Notes: generated from the letters alone by a model not told the origin. Positions 10,855 through 21,136 are shown, counted from the first letter of the stretch. The stretch is 64,000 bases of DNA from Kordia periserrulae (GCF_003054265.1 NZ_QBKT01000013.1:23843-87842), one strand, 5' to 3'. A program made the numbers and translations.

Positions 10855-11444
10855 AAACAATTCAAATACAAAACAACCAAATTGGGCAACCATTTTTGAA
10901 ACACACAAACGCTACAACATATAACATAAAAGCTTTAATCAAAGGTGATGAGTTGGCTCAAAAAGCAGTGTACGATGCTTTTGCGCCCAAAATGTTAGCG
11001 GCGTGTCAAAACTTTATTTCCGATAAAACCATGGCGGAAGAAGCCATGAATAACGGTTTTGTGAAAGTGTTTTTCAATATCAAAAAATACAAAAATGAAG
11101 GAAGCTTTGAAGGTTGGATTCGCAAAATCATGATTCGGGAAAGTCTGTCGTATCTGCGAAAGAAAAAATTTCTCATTGCTTCGCAGAGTGACATTATTTT
11201 AGAGCAACAAAAAACCTATCAAAAACCTGTAGAAGAAGTTTCAGAAATTCAGCGACTAGTAATGCAGCTTCCACTGGAATTCAAGTTGGTGTTCAATTTA
11301 TATGCGGTAGAAGGGTATTCGCATACAGAAATTTCGGAGTTGTTAAACATTCCTGAAGCAACCTCAAAAACACGTTTGTTTAGAGCGCGAAAACTACTAA
11401 AAGAACAATTGCAAACCCTAAAAAAAGCACATGGAAGATTTTGA
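10848..11444 (+). CDS. ECF-type RNA polymerase sigma factor
   Basis: The 198-residue sigma-70-family factor has only regions 2 and 4. Region 2 (about residues 25-95) includes FAPKMLAACQNFISDKTMAEEAMNNGF and FEGWIRKIMIRESLSYLRKK. Region 4 (about 130-190) includes the HTH YSHTEISELLNIPEATSKTR. No ATG fits; a TTG start at 10848, overlapping the previous stop, is the best choice. It overlaps the next gene, a single-pass membrane protein in the place where an anti-sigma factor usually lies. The arrangement suggests a cell-envelope signal, but no target is visible. Confidence 0.88.
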   Translation: MLKTIQIQNNQIGQPFLKHTNATTYNIKALIKGDELAQKAVYDAFAPKMLAACQNFISDKTMAEEAMNNGFVKVFFNIKKYKNEGSFEGWIRKIMIRESLSYLRKKKFLIASQSDIILEQQKTYQKPVEEVSEIQRLVMQLPLEFKLVFNLYAVEGYSHTEISELLNIPEATSKTRLFRARKLLKEQLQTLKKAHGRF

Positions 11445-12588
11445 TTACATAGACGAGCTTGCTAAAAAAGCACTTTCGGACCGTACGGAAACGCCTTCCA
11501 AAGATGGCTGGAATGCGGTGCAGCAACAAATGGCACAAAAAAAACGTAAAAAAGCGTTCCTATATATAGTGTTGCTATTGCTTATTTGTTCTTTCGGAAT
11601 TTTTATTGGCGTAAGTTCGATGACGGACGCAACAGAAACTTCTGTTTCAAACAAAAATGCCCAACAAACAAAAGCAACTCTTACAAATCATAACGCAACA
11701 ACAATAAAAGATTCAAGTTCAATTTCGAGTTTAACTTCAAATGCAACAATCGTAGATGATGCCAGCAGAGATGAGCAGGATTCAACTGATAAAACATCAG
11801 AAACAACTCCAAATCAACACGTAACTACTAACAATTTTCATGGTGAAAAAAATGGATTGGCTTCAACTCAGACTGCGCATCATTCGCGATTAACTGAAAA
11901 AAATAACACAGCAAAAGAAACGGCAACGGCGAATCGTTCATTAAGCACATCACAATTTGACACAAAAACAACAGCAACTTTTTTCAGTGAAAAAGAGGAG
12001 TTGTATGCAAACGCTAAAGGTGTTATAGTATATGAGTGGGAATTAATCGCTCCAGAAATACTTCAAAAGAAACGCAGCAAACAAACCAAGAAAAAACCAA
12101 CAAAAATTTACGAGCAATTGGATTTGATGGTTGGTTTCAATGGTTTTGCAAAACCGAACGATTACAATTTTATAGGTTCGTATGTATTTGAATTATCCTA
12201 TACAGGCGAAAAAAAGCTAAACAAAAACTACTTTTATACGTATGGCGGCTCATTGCAATTCAGAAATCTGCGCTTTAAACAAGATTCGCTCAGTTTTAAC
12301 AGAGGAGAGTTGAGCCTAAACATTCACACAGGAATCAAAAGAGGTTTTGGTGAGTTTGCTGTCGAAGCTGGCGGTTATGTGGGATATGAATTGTATTCGC
12401 CAAACAATGAATTTTTCAACAATAACAACATCAACTTCTTTGACCGTAAAATCAATTATGGACTTTTTTCAGTACTGCATTATAAAAAAGTTGGTTTGGT
12501 GTTCAAATATGAATTTTCGCCATACATAAACTATCTCGGAGCAAAGCAATTTGGGGCGTTTACCGTTGGTGTCAAATACGATTTTTAA
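11431..12588 (+). CDS. Single-pass membrane protein, possible regulator of the upstream sigma factor
   Basis: The product has 385 residues: a short cytoplasmic part, one membrane helix (FLYIVLLLLICSFGIFIGV, about residues 41-59), a long Ser/Thr/Asn-rich low-complexity segment (about 65-190), and a C-terminal part with alternating aromatic and polar strands ending VGVKYDF, like an outer-membrane beta-barrel end. The ATG lies inside the sigma gene (14-base overlap), so the two are translationally coupled. Position suggests an anti-sigma-like role, but the sequence does not contain a recognisable ZAS or FecR anti-sigma domain. Confidence 0.75.
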   Translation: MEDFDYIDELAKKALSDRTETPSKDGWNAVQQQMAQKKRKKAFLYIVLLLLICSFGIFIGVSSMTDATETSVSNKNAQQTKATLTNHNATTIKDSSSISSLTSNATIVDDASRDEQDSTDKTSETTPNQHVTTNNFHGEKNGLASTQTAHHSRLTEKNNTAKETATANRSLSTSQFDTKTTATFFSEKEELYANAKGVIVYEWELIAPEILQKKRSKQTKKKPTKIYEQLDLMVGFNGFAKPNDYNFIGSYVFELSYTGEKKLNKNYFYTYGGSLQFRNLRFKQDSLSFNRGELSLNIHTGIKRGFGEFAVEAGGYVGYELYSPNNEFFNNNNINFFDRKINYGLFSVLHYKKVGLVFKYEFSPYINYLGAKQFGAFTVGVKYDF

Positions 12589-12665
12589 GTGTGTAAAAAG
12601 TAAAAATGTGCAGCCATAAAAACGGTGGAATCTCAAAAAAATGTGTCCGTTTTTAAAAATCTAAC

Positions 12666-12673
12666 TACTTTTG
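12666..12673 (+). promoter_or_regulatory. Putative -7 box of topA promoter
   Basis: TACTTTTG fits TAnnTTTG, the Bacteroidota primary sigma -7 consensus, and ends 19 bases before the topA start. A matching TTG at -33 is not seen at ideal spacing. Confidence 0.4.
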
Positions 12674-12692
12674 TACTCTGAAAAAATAATAT

Positions 12693-15176
12693 ATGGCAAA
12701 GAATCTGGTAATTGTTGAGTCACCCGCAAAAGCAAAAACGATAGAGAAATTTTTAGGAAAAGATTACAAAGTTGAATCGAGTTTTGGACACATTGCAGAC
12801 TTACCTTCGAAAGAATTGGGCGTGAATGTTGAAGGCGATTTTGAACCTGAATATATTGTATCGAGCGATAAAAAAGCAGTTGTAAAAAAACTAAAAGATT
12901 TAGCAAAAAAAGCAGAAACTGTATGGCTAGCAAGTGATGAAGACCGTGAAGGAGAAGCGATTGCATGGCACTTGTCAGAAACGCTAAAACTCGATCCAAA
13001 ACGCACAAAACGAATTGTGTTTCATGAAATTACCAAATCGGCAATTCTAAAAGCAATCGACAATCCAAGAGAGATTGATTACAACTTAGTAAACGCACAA
13101 CAAGCACGAAGAATCTTGGACAGATTGGTAGGGTATGAACTCTCACCAGTATTATGGAGAAAAGTAAAAGGTGGATTGTCTGCCGGACGTGTGCAATCGG
13201 TTTCGGTGCGATTAATTGTAGAGCGCGAACGCAGTATTCAAGAATTCACACCAGAAGCATCCTATAAAATTTCAGCAGAATTCATAAACTCAGAAGGGAA
13301 AAAGTTCAAAGCGAAAATGAACAAAACCTTCTCAACACATGAAGCTGCTAAAAAATTCTTAGCAAAGAATGTAGGTGCCAATTTCAAAATTGCCAACTTA
13401 GAAACCAAGCCTGCAAAAAAATCGCCAGCAGCACCATTTACCACATCAACACTACAACAAGAAGCCTCACGTAAATTATATTTCTCGGTAAGTAAAACCA
13501 TGACTTTAGCGCAACGTTTATACGAAGCGGGTTACATTACTTATATGAGAACGGACAGTGTAAATCTTTCTAATGATGCTAAAAATGCAGCAAAAGAAGA
13601 AATCATCCGTTCGTATGGTGAAGAATACAGTCAGCCAAGAAACTACAAAAGCAAAGCCAAAGGCGCACAAGAAGCGCACGAAGCCATTCGTCCTACAAAC
13701 ATGGAAAACCATTCAGTAGATGCAGAATACGATCAAGTGCGTTTGTATGAGCTTATTTGGAAACGAACATTGGCTTCACAAATGAGCGATGCTCAACTAG
13801 AGCGTACCAATGCCAAAATAGAAGCCAATACACACAGTGAACGCTTTACAGCAAATGGAGAAGTGTTAAAGTTTGAAGGTTTCTTAAAAGTATACCTAGA
13901 AGGAAAAGATGATGACGAAGAAGAGCAAGATGGCATGCTGCCAGAATTATTTGTGGGTGAAAACGTAACAAACGATTACATCACAGCAACACAACGCTAC
14001 ACAAAACCGCCCTATCGTTTCACAGAAGCTTCTTTGGTAAAACAATTGGAAGAACTAGGAATTGGGCGACCATCTACGTATGCGCCAACCATTTCAACCA
14101 TTCAAAATCGTGGATATATCGAAAAAGGAACGGTAGAAGGTGAAGAACGACAATACGAGCAACTGACCTTAAAAAAGGATAAAATCATTGAAAAGCAACT
14201 CACAGAAAAAGTAGGTTCAGACAAAGGAAAGTTGGTGCCGACGGACATTGGAATGATTGTGAATGATTTCTTAGTGAAAAATTTCTCATCAATTCTCGAT
14301 TATAACTTTACAGCAAAAGTTGAGCAAGACTTTGACGATATTGCCTCTGGAAATGAAGAATGGAAAGACATAATGAAAGATTTCTACAAAGATTTCCATC
14401 CAAAAGTAGAAGATGTCAAAGAAAATGCTGAGCGCGAATCGGGAGAACGCATCTTAGGAACTGATCCTGAAACTGGAAAACAAGTTAGTGTGCGTTTGGG
14501 AAGATTCGGGCCCATGGTGCAAATTGGAACGGTTGACGACGAAGAAAAGCCAAAATTCGCCAGTTTAAGTCCAGATCAGCAACTGAATACCATTACGTAT
14601 GAAGAAGCGATGGATTTATTCAAATTACCAAAAACCTTGGGTGAATACAAAGGAGAAACTGTTGAGGTGAACAATGGTCGTTTTGGTCCGTATGTGAAAT
14701 TTGGGAAAAAATTCATTTCGCTAGACAAAGGAGAAGATCCGCTAAGCGTAGAAATGGATAGAGCCAAAGAATTGATTGACGAACGCGAAAAAGCGGATGC
14801 GCCAATTGGAAAATATGAAGGACATGATGTTACCAAAGGTGTTGGTCGTTTTGGACCATTCTTAAAATGGAATGGCATCTTTATCAACGTGAATAAAAAA
14901 TACGACTTCGATAATCTCTCGCAAGCAGATATTGAAGAATTAATTGAAGATAAAAAGCAAAAAGAGCGCGAAAAAATCATTCACAATTGGGAAGCAGAAG
15001 GTATTCGTGTTGAAAAAGCGCGTTGGGGAAGAAGTAATATCATTCAAGGAAAAACCAAAATTGAGCTTCCAAAAACAGTGGATGCTACCAAATTAACCTT
15101 GGAAGAAGTTCAAAAAATCATAGCGGAAAAAGCTCCAAAGAAAAAAACAAAGGCAAAAGCAAAAGCTAAAAAATAA
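12693..15176 (+). CDS. topA: DNA topoisomerase I
   Basis: This 827-residue type IA topoisomerase relaxes negative supercoils. The TOPRIM domain opens the protein (LVIVESPAKAKTIEKFLG, then ASDEDREGEAIAWHL with the metal-binding acidic triad). The active-site tyrosine lies in AGYITYMRTDSVNLS. After the core come C-terminal topoisomerase repeats without zinc cysteines (RLGRFGPMVQIG, NNGRFGPYVKFGKK, GVGRFGPFLKWNG), as is usual in Bacteroidota, and a basic Lys/Ala-rich tail. The stop overlaps the next gene start in TAATG, so the arginase-like gene is probably coupled. Confidence 0.98.
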   Translation: MAKNLVIVESPAKAKTIEKFLGKDYKVESSFGHIADLPSKELGVNVEGDFEPEYIVSSDKKAVVKKLKDLAKKAETVWLASDEDREGEAIAWHLSETLKLDPKRTKRIVFHEITKSAILKAIDNPREIDYNLVNAQQARRILDRLVGYELSPVLWRKVKGGLSAGRVQSVSVRLIVERERSIQEFTPEASYKISAEFINSEGKKFKAKMNKTFSTHEAAKKFLAKNVGANFKIANLETKPAKKSPAAPFTTSTLQQEASRKLYFSVSKTMTLAQRLYEAGYITYMRTDSVNLSNDAKNAAKEEIIRSYGEEYSQPRNYKSKAKGAQEAHEAIRPTNMENHSVDAEYDQVRLYELIWKRTLASQMSDAQLERTNAKIEANTHSERFTANGEVLKFEGFLKVYLEGKDDDEEEQDGMLPELFVGENVTNDYITATQRYTKPPYRFTEASLVKQLEELGIGRPSTYAPTISTIQNRGYIEKGTVEGEERQYEQLTLKKDKIIEKQLTEKVGSDKGKLVPTDIGMIVNDFLVKNFSSILDYNFTAKVEQDFDDIASGNEEWKDIMKDFYKDFHPKVEDVKENAERESGERILGTDPETGKQVSVRLGRFGPMVQIGTVDDEEKPKFASLSPDQQLNTITYEEAMDLFKLPKTLGEYKGETVEVNNGRFGPYVKFGKKFISLDKGEDPLSVEMDRAKELIDEREKADAPIGKYEGHDVTKGVGRFGPFLKWNGIFINVNKKYDFDNLSQADIEELIEDKKQKEREKIIHNWEAEGIRVEKARWGRSNIIQGKTKIELPKTVDATKLTLEEVQKIIAEKAPKKKTKAKAKAKK

Positions 15177-16345
15177 TGGAGTTCGAATTTTTATCGCCTG
15201 TTAATGACTTATTAATAGCTCATAATGAACTGTTATCTAAGCAAGCTTTAGGAAATCAAATAGACATTCATTCGTCCAAAAACGGGATTCCTGAATCAAT
15301 TGAAACGGCTAAATTCGCCATCATTGCTGTGTTGGAAAATCGCAGCGATATCAATTATTTGGGTGAAAACTTAGACTTACTCGAAATCCGAAAAGCCTTT
15401 TACAGTCTATATCCAGGCAACTGGAATCACAACATTGTTGATTTAGGAAATCTTCAAAAAGGAAATACTGTTGATGATACCTATGTGGCGCTCAAAAGCA
15501 TTATGGAGCCGCTGCTCAAAAAAAATATCATCCCTATCATTTTAGGCGGAAGTCAAGACTTGATGTACGCGATGTATCGCTCGTACGATAATTTGGAGCA
15601 AACGGTCAACATTGTCAATGTAGACAGTAAATTTGACTTTGGTGCTGTTACGCAATCGGTGAGTAATCATTCGTACATGGGAAAAATCATCACGGAAGCA
15701 CCACACAATCTATTCAACTACAGTAATATTGGGTATCAAACCTATTTCAATGCGCAAGAAGAAATTGACTTGATGCAAAAATTGTTCTTTGATGCGTATC
15801 GTTTAGGAAAAGTTTCTAGCGATATTAGTATTGTAGAACCAATTACACGCGATGCCGATATTGTCGGAATTGACTTGTCTGCTGTTAAAGCTTCAGAAGT
15901 TAGCGGAAATCAAAATACTTCGCCCAATGGTTTGGATGGAAAAGAAATCTGTGCCATCAGTCGCTATGCAGGAATCAGTGACAAAGTATCTTCCTTTGGT
16001 ATATTTGAATACCGAAACTCCAAAGACGAAGAAATTACCGCAATGTTGGTGGCGCAAATGATTTGGTATTTTATAGAAGGTGTTAATTATCGCGTAAAAG
16101 ACTATCCATTTACCTCAAAAGACGATTATTTAAAATATATTGTGCCAAACGACGTTGAAGAAATGGTCTTTTACAAAAGCAACAAAACAGAAAGATGGTG
16201 GATAGAAATACCATTTATTTCAAGTTTGAATAATAAATTAAAAAGACATACGTTATTACCTTGCACACACCAAGATTATTTGAATGCTTGCAACCAAATA
16301 ATCCCTGAAAGATGGTGGATGGCGTATAAAAAAAGTATAAATTAA
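15176..16345 (+). CDS. Arginase/formimidoylglutamase-fold protein with degraded metal site
   Basis: This is a 389-residue member of the ureohydrolase fold. The usual motifs are recognisable but altered: GGSQD (124-128) stands where a metal-binding GGDHS-type motif is expected, DSKFD (150-154) replaces DAHxD, and GIDLSAVKAS (231-240) replaces SxDxDxxDP. Several manganese ligands are therefore missing, which argues against arginase or formimidoylglutamase activity. The gene is coupled to topA by a TAATG overlap and lies just before gldK. Such a gene beside the gld locus is familiar in flavobacteria, and automatic annotations often call it formimidoylglutamase. A structural or regulatory role is inference. 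Confidence 0.8.
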   Translation: MEFEFLSPVNDLLIAHNELLSKQALGNQIDIHSSKNGIPESIETAKFAIIAVLENRSDINYLGENLDLLEIRKAFYSLYPGNWNHNIVDLGNLQKGNTVDDTYVALKSIMEPLLKKNIIPIILGGSQDLMYAMYRSYDNLEQTVNIVNVDSKFDFGAVTQSVSNHSYMGKIITEAPHNLFNYSNIGYQTYFNAQEEIDLMQKLFFDAYRLGKVSSDISIVEPITRDADIVGIDLSAVKASEVSGNQNTSPNGLDGKEICAISRYAGISDKVSSFGIFEYRNSKDEEITAMLVAQMIWYFIEGVNYRVKDYPFTSKDDYLKYIVPNDVEEMVFYKSNKTERWWIEIPFISSLNNKLKRHTLLPCTHQDYLNACNQIIPERWWMAYKKSIN

Positions 16346-16496
16346 ATAAGCGTGTTAAAAAAACCTTAAATTTGTATTGATAAAAAGCAATTTAAAACCA
16401 TTAGTTTTTAGAACAAAAAATTGTTTTTTTAAAAATAAATAGATAGGTTTACGCCCTTAAAATCTATAAAAAACGTATTAACCTCAATAATTCCGT

Positions 16497-17861
16497 ATGA
16501 AAAAGATTGTTGTATTAACAGCCGTTTTAGCATTTCTTTATAGCTGTGGTTCAAAAGACAGAGGTGAACTAGTCGGTGTCAAAGGAAAAAAATGGCATCC
16601 TGAAAAACCGTATGGTATGACGCTAGTTCCAGGTGGGTCATTTATCATGGGTAAGTCTGACGACGACATTGCTCAAACAAAAAATGCACCTACAAAAACT
16701 GTAACCGTTCCATCGTTCTACATGGATGAAACAGAAATCACAAACAGCGAATACAGAGAATTTGTGTACTGGGTTCGTGATTCTGTTATCCGAACAAAGT
16801 TGGCAATTTTAGCTGATGAGGAAGGAAAAACTGATCCCAACGAAGACGGAATAGCTAAGTATGCTTTTAAAGATGCAGACACGACAGACATGACTGCTTG
16901 GGAAAAGTATTATAATGCGAATTATGCGGGAATGGGACCAACAGGTTACGAAGGAAGAAGGTTAAATATGGACGAGGAGTTAATATGGGATTTTTCTGAA
17001 ATTCCTGACGAGTTCTATGCTGAGGTAATGGATTCTATGTATATCTCTGAAGAAGAATCATACAATGGTCAACGTACGATTGATTGGACAAAGGTTCGTT
17101 TTCAATATACGTGGATGGACATTGAAAGTGCTGCAAAAAACAAAGGGAAAAAGCGTACGGATTTTATCAAAAGAGAAAACTTAGAAATTTATCCTGATAC
17201 TACAGTTTGGATTAGAGACTTCGAATACTCTTACAACGAGCCAATGCACAACGACTATTTTTGGCACGATGCATACAACGACTATCCTGTAGTTGGTGTT
17301 ACTTGGAAACAAGCAAAAGCATTTTGTGAGTGGAGAACACTAAAAAAGAATATCTACAGAAAAGAAAGAAAGCGTCACCTAATCAACAAATTCAGATTGC
17401 CATCTGAAGCAGAGTGGGAATACGCTGCAAGAGGTGGACTTGAAGGAGCAACGTATCCTTGGGGTGGTCCTTACACAATGAACGACAGAGGTTGTTTCTT
17501 AGCAAACTTCAAACCATTACGAGGAAACTATGCAGCTGACCAAGCATTATATACTGTAGAAGCGGATGCGTTTGAGCCGAATGATTTCAACCTATACAAC
17601 ATGGCAGGAAACGTTTCAGAATGGACAGCATCTTCCTATGATCCTAGTTCGTATGAATACATGTCAACCATGAGTCCAAACGTAAACGACACACTCAACA
17701 AGCGAAAAGTAATTCGTGGAGGTTCTTGGAAAGACGTTGAATACTTCTTGCAAGTAAGCACTAGAGACTTCGAATATAAAGATTCAGCACGAAGCTACAT
17801 CGGTTTCAGAACGGTACAAAGCTACATGGGAACAGATGTTATCGGAACAGTCAAAAACTAA
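16497..17861 (+). CDS. gldK: Gliding motility / type IX secretion lipoprotein GldK
   Basis: The 454-residue lipoprotein has a signal peptide ending in LYSC (Cys 17). It is followed by a formylglycine-generating-enzyme-like (sulfatase-modifying factor) fold: YGMTLVPGGSFIMG, MDETEITNSEYREF, FRLPSEAEWEYAARGG, LYNMAGNVSEWT and VIRGGSWKD. In the type IX secretion system GldK and GldN form the periplasmic ring attached to the outer membrane. It is the first gene of gldK-gldL-gldM-gldN. A TAnnTTTG-like box (TAAATTTG) lies near 16367, about 120 bases upstream. Confidence 0.97.
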   Translation: MKKIVVLTAVLAFLYSCGSKDRGELVGVKGKKWHPEKPYGMTLVPGGSFIMGKSDDDIAQTKNAPTKTVTVPSFYMDETEITNSEYREFVYWVRDSVIRTKLAILADEEGKTDPNEDGIAKYAFKDADTTDMTAWEKYYNANYAGMGPTGYEGRRLNMDEELIWDFSEIPDEFYAEVMDSMYISEEESYNGQRTIDWTKVRFQYTWMDIESAAKNKGKKRTDFIKRENLEIYPDTTVWIRDFEYSYNEPMHNDYFWHDAYNDYPVVGVTWKQAKAFCEWRTLKKNIYRKERKRHLINKFRLPSEAEWEYAARGGLEGATYPWGGPYTMNDRGCFLANFKPLRGNYAADQALYTVEADAFEPNDFNLYNMAGNVSEWTASSYDPSSYEYMSTMSPNVNDTLNKRKVIRGGSWKDVEYFLQVSTRDFEYKDSARSYIGFRTVQSYMGTDVIGTVKN

Positions 17862-17942
17862 TTATCGTAATACTTAAATAAACCACGGTTAACCCAACAC
17901 TTAAATTTATTAACTAAACACTAAACTAAAAATTAGATTATT

Positions 17943-18575
17943 ATGGCAAAGAATGGCAAGATCACGCTAACGAACATGGTATATGGCCTTGGAGCGGCAA
18001 TTGTAATTGTAGGAGCATTATTTAAAATTCAGCACTGGCCTTACGGTAGTGAAATTTTAACGCTAGGAATGATTGTAGAAGCACTTGTATTTACATATTC
18101 AGCATTTGAAAGACAAACAGACGAATTAGACTGGTCGTTGGTATACCCTGAATTAGCAGGAGGATCGGCAAAAGCAAAAGCTAAAAAAGAAGAAGCTGCT
18201 GACGCAGAAGGATTGTTATCTAAAAAATTAGACAACTTATTAAAAGATGCTAGAATTGATAGCGAATTAATGAGCAGCTTGGGTGAAAGCATTCGCAACT
18301 TCGAAGGAGCAGCAAAAAGCATTTCTCCAACTGTAGATGCAATTGCATCCACTAAAAAATACAGTGAAGAAATGTCTTTAGCAGCAGCACAAATGGAATC
18401 ATTAAACAGCTTGTACAAAGTACAAATGGAAAGTGCTAACCGTCAAGCAGCAATCAACGAAGAGGCTGTAGAAAATGCAGCGAAGTTAAAAGAACAAATG
18501 CAATCATTAGCATCGAACTTATCATCATTAAATGGTGTATATGGTGGAATGTTATCTGCAATGAATAAGAGCTAA
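17943..18575 (+). CDS. gldL: Gliding motility / type IX secretion motor protein GldL
   Basis: This 210-residue inner-membrane protein has two membrane helices near the N-terminus (about 10-30 and 36-56, with the conserved FKIQHWPYGSEIL between them) followed by a long cytoplasmic coiled-coil tail rich in Ala, Ser and Glu. GldL and GldM form the proton-motive-force-driven motor of the type IX secretion system; charged residues in the GldL membrane helices are known to be important. It lies 81 bases after gldK. Confidence 0.97.
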   Translation: MAKNGKITLTNMVYGLGAAIVIVGALFKIQHWPYGSEILTLGMIVEALVFTYSAFERQTDELDWSLVYPELAGGSAKAKAKKEEAADAEGLLSKKLDNLLKDARIDSELMSSLGESIRNFEGAAKSISPTVDAIASTKKYSEEMSLAAAQMESLNSLYKVQMESANRQAAINEEAVENAAKLKEQMQSLASNLSSLNGVYGGMLSAMNKS

Positions 18576-18629
18576 TTAGTTACTTACCTAATTTAATTCA
18601 ACAAAAATTAACAAAAAAACTAATTAGAA

Positions 18630-20198
18630 ATGGCAGGAGGAAAAGTATCTGCAAGGCAGAAAATGATTAACCTGATGTACTTGGTGTTCATCGCAATGAT
18701 TGCAATGACGATGACCAAAGAAGTATTATCAGCGTTTGATTCTATGAACTCAAAATTTGTCAGCACCAATGAATTGACTGACGAATCTAACGACCGTTTA
18801 TTAAAAGGGTTAGAGCAAAAAGCAAACGAAAAACCAGCGGAATTTAGCATTCCAGCGCAAAAAGCAGAGCGAATCAGAGCAATCTCAGATGATTTCAATG
18901 CGTATCTTGAAGATATTAAAAAAGATATCTTAGAAGGTGGTCAATATGAAAGAACTGAAGAAGGTGCATTACCAGCTGAAAAAATGGACAAAGGTGACTA
19001 CTTAGATGAAAAGTGGTTTACAGGTGACCGTTTAACGAAAGAAGGAGAAGCGGTTATGGCGCGTATTCGTAAATATAAAGACGATATCAGAGGTGTACTT
19101 GGTGATGACCAAACATACACAACGGCAATCGAAAACTTTGAAAAAAGATTTGATTTGAGCGATGTAAAACCAAATGAAGGAGCGAAGCTAGGTTATTTAG
19201 ATTATAATTTTAAAGGTTTTCCAGCAGTTGCATCGTATGCTAAAATTACAGCAATGCAAAATGATGTAAAATCTACTGAAGCTAACTTATACAACCTATT
19301 CTTAGGAAACTCGTTAGAAGAGGCAATTACATTGAAAAACTATCAAGCAATTGTACTTCCTGAAAAGAATGCGTTTTTTGCAGGCGAAGAATTTAGAGGA
19401 ACAGTTGTATTAGGAAAATACGCGAACGTATCTCCAATCAAACTTTCTGTAAACGGAAACGATATATCTTTAAAAGAAGAAGGCGCACTAGACTCAGTAG
19501 GAAATGCTTTGGTACGATTCAAAACAGGAAACGTAGGAGAACACGAAGTAAAGGGTACATTTACCTTTGTTGAAAAAGGGGAGGAATTACCAATTGAATT
19601 CAAAGCAAACTATGTAGTAGTACCACGTCCAAACTCAGCAACAATTTCTGCTGATAAAATGAACGTAGTATACCGTGGAGTAGACAACCCAATGACAATT
19701 TCATTTGCGGGTGTTCCTGATAATAAAGTAACTGCTTCAGCACCTGGATTACAGAAAAAAGGAAATGGTTCATATAATATGAAGCCAACTGCAGGCGGTA
19801 GAGAAGTAACTATTAATGTTAGAGCTACACTTGATGATGGTTCATCTTCAACAGATAGCAAAACATTTAGAATTAAAGAAATCCCTGCGCCAACAGGATT
19901 CTTTAGAGGACTTTCTGGATCGCAAAAAATGTCTAAATCTGGAGTTGCAAAAGGAACCGTAAAAGCTGATTTCGAAGATTTCGATTTCGATTTACCGTTA
20001 ACTGTAACACAATTTGACTTTAAAGTACCTGGACAGCCAACAATTACTGTTCAAGGAAGCAAGTTAGACTCAAGAGCACAAAACGCTTTAAATAGAGCAA
20101 AAAGAGGACAAACGGTACAAATTCTTAATATCAAGGCGAAAAGTAATGGTCCGCTTATTAAGAAAGTATCACCAGTAATTATTGAAATTACAAACTAA
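18630..20198 (+). CDS. gldM: Gliding motility / type IX secretion protein GldM
   Basis: This 522-residue protein has one N-terminal membrane helix (KMINLMYLVFIAMIAMTMTK, about 11-30) and a large periplasmic part made of successive beta domains; the family opening AGGKVSARQKMINLMYLV is clearly conserved. It spans the periplasm as the stalk that turns in the GldL ring and contacts the GldK-GldN ring. It follows gldL at 54 bases, and gldN starts 20 bases after its stop. Confidence 0.97.
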   Translation: MAGGKVSARQKMINLMYLVFIAMIAMTMTKEVLSAFDSMNSKFVSTNELTDESNDRLLKGLEQKANEKPAEFSIPAQKAERIRAISDDFNAYLEDIKKDILEGGQYERTEEGALPAEKMDKGDYLDEKWFTGDRLTKEGEAVMARIRKYKDDIRGVLGDDQTYTTAIENFEKRFDLSDVKPNEGAKLGYLDYNFKGFPAVASYAKITAMQNDVKSTEANLYNLFLGNSLEEAITLKNYQAIVLPEKNAFFAGEEFRGTVVLGKYANVSPIKLSVNGNDISLKEEGALDSVGNALVRFKTGNVGEHEVKGTFTFVEKGEELPIEFKANYVVVPRPNSATISADKMNVVYRGVDNPMTISFAGVPDNKVTASAPGLQKKGNGSYNMKPTAGGREVTINVRATLDDGSSSTDSKTFRIKEIPAPTGFFRGLSGSQKMSKSGVAKGTVKADFEDFDFDLPLTVTQFDFKVPGQPTITVQGSKLDSRAQNALNRAKRGQTVQILNIKAKSNGPLIKKVSPVIIEITN

Positions 20199-20217
20199 AA
20201 TTATTAAACTATTTGTT

Positions 20218-21111
20218 ATGAATTTGAGAAGTTTATTTACGATTGCATGTACATTCCTAGTTTCAGGATCAATGTTTGCACAAGCAAATTTATTGAATGC
20301 CAAAGATCCTAGTGAAATTGGTGTAAAAACGGAAGCGCAGAAAAAAGCTGACAATGATGGTCCGTTACCGTATGGATATGTAGATGACAGAGATATTCTT
20401 TGGTCAGCAACGACTTGGGAAATTATTGATCTTGATGAAAGAGTAAACTTCCCTTTGTACTATCCAATTGACACAGTTGGAATGCGTGCCGACAGACGTT
20501 CTTTGTACGATGTCTTAATGAAGAATATCAAGTCTAATAAAATCCAAAAAATTTATGCAGACGGTAACTTTACTGAAGTTCGTACATTAAATGATATTCA
20601 ATCAAGTTTAAAGAAAGTAGATACCTTACCAGAAGGTATCGACCAATTAAACAGAGGTGAAAAATTATCTGATGAATTTATTGAAGTAAGAGAGCTAACA
20701 GCTGGAGACATTGAAGCATATCACGTAAAAGGTGTTTGGTATTTTGACAAGCGTCAAGGTGAATTAAAATACCGCTTGCTTGGAATTGCTCCTGTATCAC
20801 CTGAAGCACAATTTGTAGATTTAGACGGACAGCAAGATTTAATTGAATTGTTCTGGGTTTTCTATCCAGATGCACGTGAAATTTTGCACGAAGCGAAAGC
20901 TTTCAATGACCGAAATGCGGCTGTGCCATTGTCGTTTGATCACTTGTTAAACTCAAGAAGATTTAACGGAATCATTTACAAAGAAGAAAATGTACAAGGC
21001 GATAGGCGTGTTAGAGAATACGTAAAAGATAATTCACTCATGCAGTTGTTAGAATCGCAACGAATCAAAGAAAAAATTCGAGGAAGAGAACAAGACATGT
21101 GGAATTACTAA
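20218..21111 (+). CDS. gldN: Gliding motility / type IX secretion protein GldN
   Basis: The product has about 297 residues, with a cleavable signal peptide ending SGSMFAQA, then the family core (YGYVDDRDILWSATTWEIIDLDERVNFPLYYP, split over residues ~45-76, and WYFDKRQGELKYRLLGIAPV). GldN and GldK form the periplasmic ring of the secretion machine. The frame is open 12 codons upstream into the gldM end, but the ATG at 20218 gives the proper signal peptide. A strong hairpin terminator follows. Confidence 0.95.
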   Translation: MNLRSLFTIACTFLVSGSMFAQANLLNAKDPSEIGVKTEAQKKADNDGPLPYGYVDDRDILWSATTWEIIDLDERVNFPLYYPIDTVGMRADRRSLYDVLMKNIKSNKIQKIYADGNFTEVRTLNDIQSSLKKVDTLPEGIDQLNRGEKLSDEFIEVRELTAGDIEAYHVKGVWYFDKRQGELKYRLLGIAPVSPEAQFVDLDGQQDLIELFWVFYPDAREILHEAKAFNDRNAAVPLSFDHLLNSRRFNGIIYKEENVQGDRRVREYVKDNSLMQLLESQRIKEKIRGREQDMWNY

Positions 21112-21136
21112 AATTCATAACATAACAATACTGAAA

